Shown here: positions 53,929 to 59,721 of the stretch, piece by piece | Position numbering within the stretch: the first letter of the stretch is position 1 | How the letters are laid out: each line of letters opens with the position of its first letter | Assembly: GCA_029555385.1 (NCBI GenBank) | Contig: JAKPSH010000161.1 | Span: 8,001-67,721 of the forward strand | Length of the DNA: 59,721 bases | Origin: Pseudomonadota bacterium | GTDB lineage: Bacteria > Bdellovibrionota_C > UBA2361 > SZUA-149 | Direction: 5' to 3' | Made by a program: the position numbers and the translations under genes | The notes under the pieces: generated by a model | Told to the model about the DNA's origin: nothing | Database searches by the model: none | Seen by the model: the letters and a program-made list of their open reading frames with translations, nothing else

Positions 53929-54524
53929 CCTAGTTCTGCATCCATTTCGCAACCGCACTCCGCACAAACCACTCTTCCCTCGATCGACGGCGGTAGCTGT
54001 GTCTTATGCATGAAGGAAACGAGATAAGATCGTTTGCCGCAGCGCTTGCACGGAGGCACCTGCATCGCCGCATCCAAAAATAACTGCCTTGAGGACTCGG
54101 TAACATAACGCTGCAAGAATTCTTCAAGAGCAATGCCCGTCATTTCTTCTTGATGCGGCTTGCCCAGCAGGGAACAAATACTCCCAATCAATGCTTCGTT
54201 GCCTGCCGCTGGCGACGCTTTGACAAGATATGCTGCTGCACCCTCGTCGAGAAATCTTTGTTTGAGGTGAATTGAAGGGTTGCCGGTCAGAATGATCACA
54301 TACGGGACACGCGGCTGATTCTTGATCCGCTCAAACAAGTAAGAACCGGATTTATCTCCAAGACCGATATCGAGAATAATCAGGCGGAAATGCTCTTGCG
54401 CAAGAATCTTCTCGGCTTCGCTAACGGTTTCCGCCGAGCTCACCGAGTAGTGAGCTGCACTAAATAGTTTGCAGAGTCTTTCACGCTCGTGAAATCCGTC
54501 TTCTACAATGAGGATATCCCGCAT
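53925..54524 (-). CDS. Receiver-domain protein with C-terminal zinc ribbon
   Basis: 199 residues. Residues 1-120 are a receiver domain: DILIVEDGF, Asp52 in IILDIGLGDKSG, Thr80 and Lys102. The tail has Cys159-x2-Cys162 and Cys187-x2-Cys190 (CKRCG ... CAECG), a zinc ribbon, with no HTH. It heads the minus-strand block and overlaps the hybrid kinase gene in ATGA, so they form a likely phosphorelay pair. The output is probably a protein contact rather than DNA binding. Confidence 0.85.
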   Translation of the reverse strand: MRDILIVEDGFHERERLCKLFSAAHYSVSSAETVSEAEKILAQEHFRLIILDIGLGDKSGSYLFERIKNQPRVPYVIILTGNPSIHLKQRFLDEGAAAYLVKASPAAGNEALIGSICSLLGKPHQEEMTGIALEEFLQRYVTESSRQLFLDAAMQVPPCKRCGKRSYLVSFMHKTQLPPSIEGRVVCAECGCEMDAELG

Positions 54525-54830
54525 AAAGGTACCTGAATCAATCGGTCCCCGCCTTACGTCCTAATTATATGATGGCGCTTCGTCTCCGGCCGGTTGGTTT
54601 ACTGTTATATTTTTTGAGACTCTTGAAGCGCCAAGAAAGACTCAAATTTGCGAAATATATGGGTCGAATAGTAGAAAAAGGTGAAAAGCGGCTGCTTTTC
54701 ATTTACGCACAGTTCCGGTAGGGGAACTAATTTCGCGGCTAGTTTACGTTACGTAGGGTTTTGTTGGTTTGTTGTTTCCCCGGAGATGCGCCGTTTCGTA
54801 GTCAACGGGGAAAAAGAGCAAAGGTGCACC
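54525..54830. other. Divergent control region of the whole locus
   Basis: 306 nt between divergent operons. It contains the inverted pair TGGCGCTTC (54573-54581) / GAAGCGCCA (54625-54633), a CCGGCCGG palindrome and an AT tract GTTATATTTTTTGAG. No sigma-54 motif was found. Candidate starts for the plus-strand gene at 54681 and 54786 fall here. Confidence 0.45.
54573..54633. promoter_or_regulatory. 9-bp inverted repeat, operator candidate
   Basis: TGGCGCTTC and GAAGCGCCA are perfect complements 43 nt apart, in the only divergent gap between the minus-strand block and the activator operon. The wide spacing suits two half sites or a looped operator. Confidence 0.3.
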
Positions 54831-56192
54831 GTGCCTATTCGCGAAGATGTGCTGATCGTGCTTAATGAGCGCGAACCGCTCAAACATCAAATGGCAGCCG
54901 AGTTAGAGCTGCTGCTGCGCGCCAAGCATTTAGCTGCCCAGCGTTTAGACTTGCGGCCTGGTGTTCTTGAGACGATCACTAAACGCACACCGTGCGTTTT
55001 AGTTCTCGATTATCTTTTGGGTGATTTTGGGACTGCGCTAGATATTCTTCCGGCATTGCGAGCCGCAAACAGCGAAACACAAACCAGAGTTATTCTTTGG
55101 ACTGATGAACCAAGCGTATATGCTGCGGTCGAAGCCCTAAAACTTGGCGCCGTCGATTACATTAAGATCGATTCATCGAGAAGCATTCAGCTAGTTCTGC
55201 AAGCAATCGAAAAATGCCTGACAGCGCAAGCGCAGCAGGCATCCACGGCATCGCTTGTCCGCGCCAAACAGCAGTTGGTTTACCAGGCTCGCAATTCCCG
55301 CACATGTCTGGCACAGGCAGAATCAGCAGCAGCACGCAGCGTACCGGTTTGTATTGTCAAGGGAGGAGCAGGCTGCGGACGAAATGCTTTGGCGGAGTTC
55401 ATTCACAGCCAGCGCAGACGGCCCGGTGTTTTGACGGAAATAGCCCTGGATCTTTGGCCCGGTGAAGCAACAGCAATATTTGGCCCGAGTAGCTCCGGTG
55501 GCAATTCATCGCTCCTTTCTTGCGCTGCCACAGTAGTAATTGACCATGCCGAATACGATACCGGAGAAATTCTGGAATCAGCAGCAAGGCTTTTACAGGA
55601 TACGGGCGGCCAAAAAAACGAAACGATGCTTATTATCGGCACTAGCGTTGAGGAAACCGCTCAAGCTTGGCAGCGCTTGACCGATGCCGAAATAATTGAA
55701 ATTCCGGGATTGAATGCAAGAACAGAGGACTTCCTGCCGCTGATGCAGCGCATTCATGGTGAAGCAGCAAGGCTATACCCAATAAAAGCTTTCGAGGCCA
55801 GTTCCGCATTCTTGCGCACATTATTGGCCATGTCCTGGCCAGGGAACATCAAACAGTTCCGCAGCGCAGTCCTCGAGGCTTTAACAACGACACATTTCGC
55901 ACCCCACTCCGGCGCACTGGAAGGGCCTGATGACGCTGTTCGCGAATTGCTGCAAATCGAAGATTATGCAGGACTCAACACTGAAGAGCGGCAGATTATT
56001 GCCGCTATCGCAGAGGCGAAAGCGCGCTGGCTGCGTTTCCGCCGCGCGAGCAACTATGTTCCCGACACCCTGGCTGCGTCCTCCGCCCTTGAGAAAGCAA
56101 ACGGCAATCTGCGCCTTGCTGCCGCCTATTTGGGCACCGGAATTTTGCAGTTGAAGTCAGCACTTCAGAGCTCCTTCGGACAGCAGCCATGA
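54831..56192 (+). CDS. Degenerate sigma-54 activator-like protein (REC-AAA)
   Basis: 453 residues from the GTG at 54831 (AAAGGTGCACC precedes); starts at 54681 and 54786 are alternatives. The receiver has Asp60 (VLVLDYLLGDF), a Thr at about 91 and Lys112. The AAA domain is damaged: Walker A is KGGAGCGRN, with Arg184 for Lys; GAFTGA is lost (FGPSSSGGNSS); Walker B is TVVIDHAEYD. The late block MSWPGNIKQFRSAV remains, and a Fis-like helix pair ends the protein (KANGNLRLAAAYLGTG). It should not hydrolyse ATP, and probably acts as partner to the intact activator downstream, with which it overlaps by 4 nt. Confidence 0.82.
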   Translation: MPIREDVLIVLNEREPLKHQMAAELELLLRAKHLAAQRLDLRPGVLETITKRTPCVLVLDYLLGDFGTALDILPALRAANSETQTRVILWTDEPSVYAAVEALKLGAVDYIKIDSSRSIQLVLQAIEKCLTAQAQQASTASLVRAKQQLVYQARNSRTCLAQAESAAARSVPVCIVKGGAGCGRNALAEFIHSQRRRPGVLTEIALDLWPGEATAIFGPSSSGGNSSLLSCAATVVIDHAEYDTGEILESAARLLQDTGGQKNETMLIIGTSVEETAQAWQRLTDAEIIEIPGLNARTEDFLPLMQRIHGEAARLYPIKAFEASSAFLRTLLAMSWPGNIKQFRSAVLEALTTTHFAPHSGALEGPDDAVRELLQIEDYAGLNTEERQIIAAIAEAKARWLRFRRASNYVPDTLAASSALEKANGNLRLAAAYLGTGILQLKSALQSSFGQQP

Positions 56193-57748
56193 AAGAAGAT
56201 CAGTTGCCTCTGCACCTCTGTATCGCCGGTTCACATGATTTCGTCCGCCGTTTTACGCTTGCCGCTGAGGAGTTTGACCGTAATACTTCCATTAAGGCAA
56301 TTGAAGTCCATCCGGCAAATCTTGCAGAATTGAAATCTGCCGTCATTGAGCACCGCGCACATGCCGTGCTCGTCGAAATTGGTTTGCGTCTGTCCGCAAG
56401 CGATGCTCACTGGTTGAAGCAAGTTCTGTCTGAACTTCGCGAACGGTTCGGAAAAATCATTACGATCATTGCCGCAGTTACTTCGCCGGAAAAATTTGTC
56501 AGCGCTGGAAATCTTCTCTTCGCCGACGAAAACACGCTGACTCCGTCTGGATTAATTGACAACTTTATCTTTTCCCCTCCGCACCGGTTCCCCTTTGCTG
56601 CACCACTTGAGAATCAACTCCGTGATTGCTTATCCTGCATCATCGAGCTGCGCCGCCAATGCGCTGCGCCAGAAAACCCGCTGCCCCCATTGGGCGATGC
56701 CAATTGGGTTCCGGCAATGGCGGACCCCGAAAGCCGGTCCGTGTGGATGCGCTGGCTTCCACGCTATGCCCGTTACACGAGCGAGAATCCGCTGATCGTT
56801 GGCCCCACGGGCAGCGGAAAGACGAAACTGGCCGCAGCCTTGCACGAGTTGTCTGGACGCAAGGGACCGTTTGTCAGCATTACGCCGCGAGATTTTTCCA
56901 GCACCGAACTCGTTCAAGCAGAACTTTTCGGAGCCGTCGCCGGCGCCTATACCGGCGCTGTTGATAAATGGGGCCTCGTCAAAAGGGCCGACAAAGGGAC
57001 TCTTTTCATTGATGAGCTGCAAAGCATTGACTTAGACCTGCAGGGCAAGCTGATTACCTTTATTGAGAATAAGACCTATCGCCGGGTCGGCGAAGCGGAA
57101 AGTCACAATGCGGATGTGCGCTTTGTCTTCGCCAGCAACAGAACGCTGCAGGACCTCGTAAACGAAGGAAAACTGCGTGACGATTTTGCTTATCGCCTGG
57201 AACGACTGCAGCTAGTGCTTAAACCACTCCACGAACGCCGGTTGGACATCGCGGCCGGCATCTGTTTTGCTCTCGGCAAGGTGCTGCGCGAGCGTTCTGA
57301 GACGCGCCGCATCACCAATACGCCCGCAGGCATAGATGCGGTAATCCTTGATGGACTGAGCCAAAGTGCATATTTTAAACTTTTCTGCCAATCGTGGCCC
57401 GGCAACTTGCGGCAGCTCGAAAACACTGTCGCAAAATTGATCGAACTGGGCAATTTCAGGAACCTGCGCTTGATTGACGAAGAGTGCGTTGAGGAAGCGC
57501 TTCAAGGACTGCTAGGCACAACGGAAACCACCGGTGCAGGCATTCTCAGCGAGGCCATGCACTGTGTGCTTGAATTTACCGCAAAAAGCGAGACTGTCAG
57601 CCTTCGGGAAATTGTGACGATGATCGAAGACAATGCCCGAACTAAAGCTCTAGAATACTGCGGCGGCAATACTGCCAAAGCTGCCGCATTGCTCGGAGAC
57701 AGTCCGCTCGCGCTTGAACTTTTTGCTTCAGTGAGGAGTTGTCGATGA
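56189..57748 (+). CDS. Sigma-54-dependent activator with receiver-like N-terminus
   Basis: 519 residues. The N-terminal 125 look like a receiver but the phospho-Asp is Glu63 (VLVEIGLR) and no Lys is seen, which may mimic the active state. The AAA+ domain is intact: Walker A GPTGSGKT (205-212), GAYTGA (252-257) for sigma-54 contact, Walker B LFIDE (272-276), sensor FVFASNRTL, Arg finger in RDDFAYRLERL, and SWPGNLRQLENTV. The C-terminus CGGNTAKAAALLG is a Fis-type HTH. ATGA overlap with the degenerate paralogue suggests a mixed hexamer. It is the best candidate activator for the sigma-54 pilin promoter. Confidence 0.9.
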   Translation: MKEDQLPLHLCIAGSHDFVRRFTLAAEEFDRNTSIKAIEVHPANLAELKSAVIEHRAHAVLVEIGLRLSASDAHWLKQVLSELRERFGKIITIIAAVTSPEKFVSAGNLLFADENTLTPSGLIDNFIFSPPHRFPFAAPLENQLRDCLSCIIELRRQCAAPENPLPPLGDANWVPAMADPESRSVWMRWLPRYARYTSENPLIVGPTGSGKTKLAAALHELSGRKGPFVSITPRDFSSTELVQAELFGAVAGAYTGAVDKWGLVKRADKGTLFIDELQSIDLDLQGKLITFIENKTYRRVGEAESHNADVRFVFASNRTLQDLVNEGKLRDDFAYRLERLQLVLKPLHERRLDIAAGICFALGKVLRERSETRRITNTPAGIDAVILDGLSQSAYFKLFCQSWPGNLRQLENTVAKLIELGNFRNLRLIDEECVEEALQGLLGTTETTGAGILSEAMHCVLEFTAKSETVSLREIVTMIEDNARTKALEYCGGNTAKAAALLGDSPLALELFASVRSCR

Positions 57749-58086
57749 GCAATAAACCTGTAGAGCCGACGCTGCTCCATCCATCGCAATTTTTGCGTTT
57801 GGTACGGATGAGCAGTGAGGAATTGCTGCGGCTGCTCGAACAAGGCAAGCTTCCTTTCCTTAAAGCTCCCACTGGGGAGTTGTTGATCGATCTCAACTCT
57901 GTCACACCAGAGATATTGGCGCGGAAACGCCAGCGGCAAGATTCGTTGCTGACCAAAAACGAGCAGAACCTCCTTGAAGACGTTTTAGGTGCCGAAGTTC
58001 TAAATGCACTTGAGCCTCTGCTGCAGGAAGCGCTGAACCTTGCGCAGGACTGGCAGCGAAACGAAAAAAAATCCAGAGCGGATTAA
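57745..58086 (+). CDS. Small excisionase/MerR-like HTH protein
   Basis: 113 residues from the ATG at 57745, which overlaps the activator stop in ATGA; a TTG at 57739 is an alternative. Residues about 10-50 (LRLVRMSSEELLRLLEQGKLPFLKAPTG, marks SSEELLRLLEQG and GELLIDLNSV) resemble the excisionase winged helix family. The rest is a charged helix. It is coupled to the activator pair and may adjust their promoter choice. Confidence 0.6.
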   Translation: MSNKPVEPTLLHPSQFLRLVRMSSEELLRLLEQGKLPFLKAPTGELLIDLNSVTPEILARKRQRQDSLLTKNEQNLLEDVLGAEVLNALEPLLQEALNLAQDWQRNEKKSRAD

Positions 58087-58286
58087 CTCCACTGCTTGCC
58101 AAGCGGCAAATCCGTAATTAAGTTAAATATCAGCAAGAAGCTGGTAAATCCTTTTTGTTCCGGGCACTTGTCGCAGCAAAAAATAGTTTTCACCGGGTTT
58201 CTTGGCCAACAAAAGAAAACACTTGCAGGATGTACTCAACAGTACGATCCTTGGACTTAGCATGGTGTAGACCGTGAGGTTTTCCA

Positions 58287-58580
58287 ATGGAGAAGTTTTT
58301 CATTCCATATGCTGGCGACCTTCCTGCGGCAATAGATATAAAAGGCCACCGGCTGTTGATAATCTCGACCGACCATGACGAGATAGAGTACAGTCTTGCA
58401 ACCTTAGGTGGTAGCGAGATTCGGGAAATAGAGCTCAGGGCATCGAATCCGGATGAGGCATCTTCGGTGCTCGCGGGCCTTGCGGCTAATATCAATGGCG
58501 GAGTTGTTCTTGCCCCGCCAGGTATTCCAGTGTCAGCCATGATTTGCAGTCTCGAGCAGGAGCTGCCCTGGATTCACTGA
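58287..58580 (+). CDS. Small unknown protein
   Basis: 97 residues. The start ATG follows GTGAGGTTTTCCA. The sequence alternates beta and helix (HRLLIISTDHDEIEYSL, EIELRASNPDEASSVL, GGVVLAPPGIP), compact and soluble, with no known motif. It lies 200 nt after the HTH gene and 42 nt before the secreted protein gene. Real by frame and spacing, function unknown. Confidence 0.5.
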   Translation: MEKFFIPYAGDLPAAIDIKGHRLLIISTDHDEIEYSLATLGGSEIREIELRASNPDEASSVLAGLAANINGGVVLAPPGIPVSAMICSLEQELPWIH

Positions 58581-58622
58581 GCAGCCTCTTAATAATCGCC
58601 GTACCGGGGATATTCCAGTAAA

Positions 58623-59303
58623 ATGACGCTTACGCGAGATCAGCGCCGGCCAATCAACCGCTGTTTGCAGCTCATTGCCGCATTCGCCGTATTCTCCTGG
58701 CTGATCCAATCAGTCGCCGCACAAGAAAAATCTCCGGACAAATCGTCCAGCGAGTCGCATTTCATTGATACTTGGCAGCCGCTGACTACTCTGCCCGCCG
58801 GCGCAGATTTGAACAGTGTTCGATCACTGCTAAGAAAGCGCATCTTGCTTCGGGCAGATATCAACGAGGAACCATTGGTTGAATTGCCGCCAGGCGGACG
58901 CTTGTACGCCATTGACGCTCTCCCCGCGGGTGAGATTATTTTGCGTAATCAAATTTCTTCAAATTTTCCAGCAGCAATAGCAAGGCTCCTTCCACCACAC
59001 AAACAGCCGATTACGGTGCGTGTCAAAACCGCCGATATGCGGACAGCGGTGCTCTGTTCGCCATTCGATCCGGTATCAGTATCGCTGGACAGGCCCCAGG
59101 CAGATCAGGCCGCACCATTGCAAATTACACGGGATGCCAGGCTGCTGAGTTATCAAACCGCAACAGAGGAAGATTACTACCTCGCCGTAGTCGCCGTACC
59201 AGACGGAGCCGCCGAGAATATAAGTAATAACGCCCAGCAAGACATTCCCGTGTCCCTGAGCTGTCTGCGATATGAGAAATACGAAGAGACTGAACCCGAT
59301 TGA
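58623..59303 (+). CDS. Exported protein with possible SAF region
   Basis: 226 residues. A basic N-terminus and hydrophobic helix (about 12-33, LQLIAAFAVFSWLIQSVAA) give a signal peptide. Residues about 95-145 (YAIDALPAGEIILRNQISS, then PITVRVKTADMRTAVL) resemble a SAF domain of the CpaB/FlgA kind, though the match is loose. No other domain. It is the last gene of the plus-strand activator operon. If SAF, it could be a second periplasmic pilus-biogenesis factor beside cpaB. Confidence 0.5.
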   Translation: MTLTRDQRRPINRCLQLIAAFAVFSWLIQSVAAQEKSPDKSSSESHFIDTWQPLTTLPAGADLNSVRSLLRKRILLRADINEEPLVELPPGGRLYAIDALPAGEIILRNQISSNFPAAIARLLPPHKQPITVRVKTADMRTAVLCSPFDPVSVSLDRPQADQAAPLQITRDARLLSYQTATEEDYYLAVVAVPDGAAENISNNAQQDIPVSLSCLRYEKYEETEPD

Positions 59304-59304
59304 C

Positions 59305-59347
59305 CGCAAATGTCCGGAAAGATGACGTATCTTTCCGGACATTTGCG
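59305..59347 (+). terminator. 19-bp stem-loop after the last gene
   Basis: Perfect arms at 59305-59323 and 59329-59347 (core AATGTCCGGAAAGAT) around GACGT, directly after the stop at 59303. No U-tract follows, so it may end transcription with help or protect the 3' end. Confidence 0.7.
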
Positions 59348-59370
59348 AACCTGATGGGCTTTCTGCCGAA

Positions 59371-59410
59371 CTATCAGGTGATGAAAAACTCATTTTCAGC
59401 ACCCTGATAG
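59371..59410. repeat. Imperfect hairpin
   Basis: CTATCAGG (59371-59378) pairs with CCTGATAG (59403-59410), with a partly paired inner TGATGAAAA / TTTTCA stem. Between the terminator and the palindromic element; role unknown. Confidence 0.45.
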
Positions 59411-59515
59411 CCCAATAAGCGAATAAGTCTGCCGCAGTTGGATGTCCACCTGAAAGCCGCTGAATGGCGCATATTCTTGGCATCACCCGGGTGAACGCTG
59501 AGTTAAAATAAAACA

Positions 59516-59613
59516 GTCATCCCGAGCGCAGGAGCCGTGCCTAAAGGCAGGGTTTATTGCGCGAGGGATCTCACGCCTGAACAGAGCAAGGTGTGCCTCC
59601 GCTCGGGACGAAC
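59516..59613. repeat. Short palindromic MITE/REP-like element
   Basis: Terminal 9-bp inverted repeats TCCCGAGCG (59520-59528) and CGCTCGGGA (59600-59608) with partly paired flanks, and GCGAGGGATCTC inside. Elements with GTCATCCCGAGCG and GAGGGATCT are a frequent dispersed repeat type in bacterial genomes. One copy seen here. Confidence 0.5.
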
Positions 59614-59721
59614 ACGAAGGCAGAGCCAGGCGAAATTAATAATTAAGTGATTTTTATCGCTGCTGTGCCATCAATTGCGTCTCCACCCGGGATTGACCCT
59701 GCACCGGGGAACTTTGAGATC

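Larger units (their letters stand above)
59304..59721. other. Noncoding tail with stem-loops and a repeat element
   Basis: No gene is seen. A 19-bp stem-loop, a second imperfect hairpin and a short palindromic element (all listed) fill most of the 418 nt. Confidence 0.6.

Noticed and set aside
1-59721. CRISPR arrays, tRNA, rRNA and insertion sequences
   Set aside because: No regularly spaced repeats, no cloverleaf or rRNA-like sequence and no transposase gene were noticed on either strand; a dedicated tRNA and IS search was not possible.

Overview
The window reads as about 60 kb of chromosome from a diderm (Gram-negative-type) bacterium. The diderm call rests on type III secretion (T3SS) genes, a YscJ-type ring lipoprotein and Tad pilus genes. 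The phylum cannot be fixed from sequence reading alone. FHA proteins and a kinase-like gene embedded in a T3SS operon recall Chlamydiae and other PVC-group bacteria, and eukaryote-like Ser/Thr kinase and PP2C genes beside a Tad locus also occur in Planctomycetes and Myxococcota, so a PVC-like or other deep diderm lineage is an inference. No rRNA, tRNA, CRISPR array or transposase gene was recognised.

Layout. (1) 1-1406: N-terminal half of a degenerate UvrA-like ATPase on the minus strand, cut by the window edge. (2) 1544-4238: a plus-strand cluster with a DUF3592 membrane protein, an arrestin-like protein, a P-loop ATPase and a YbaK/EbsC tRNA deacylase. (3) 4502-9952: two ketosynthases, a FabG reductase and a Cys-rich secreted coiled-coil protein; by eye this block is richer in GC-ending codons and may be transferred. 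(4) 10275-13286: a 1003-residue protein with two tandem 236-residue repeats and no recognised family. (5) 13641-20568: DUF58, transglutaminase (TgpA-like), TPR and MoxR genes. (6) 20608-23018: two GT4 glycosyltransferases. (7) 23031-26747: an HDOD-GAF protein and a hybrid histidine kinase. (8) 27050-27764: a small membrane protein and a FlgM-like anti-sigma factor.

(9) 28124-54524 is the centre of interest: about 26 kb with every gene on the minus strand. In transcription order it holds a receiver-zinc-ribbon protein, a giant hybrid kinase, an unknown protein, a PP2C phosphatase, an FHA protein, a Ser/Thr kinase, TadZ/CpaE, two Flp pilins, CpaB, TadA, TadB, TadC, then without a break SctV, a membrane pseudokinase, a three-FHA SctD-like protein, a zinc-ribbon FHA protein, SctJ, a small protein, SctO and SctQ. 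SctV starts only 18 nt after the TadC stop, so pilus assembly and type III export genes look cotranscribed. The T3SS ATPase, secretin and SctRSTU are not in the window. Phosphothreonine signalling (kinase, phosphatase, several FHA proteins, pseudokinase) runs through both halves.

(10) 54831-59303, on the plus strand and divergent from that block: a pair of overlapping sigma-54 activator-like genes (one degenerate, one intact), a small excisionase-like HTH protein, an unknown protein and a secreted protein with a possible SAF region. A textbook sigma-54 promoter (TGGCACG-N4-TTGCT) lies upstream of the first Flp pilin, which links the activator pair to pilus expression. The FlgM-like gene downstream of sctQ, with no flagellar gene in view, suggests a sigma-28-type factor coupled to this export system. 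The window ends with strong stem-loops and a short palindromic repeat element.
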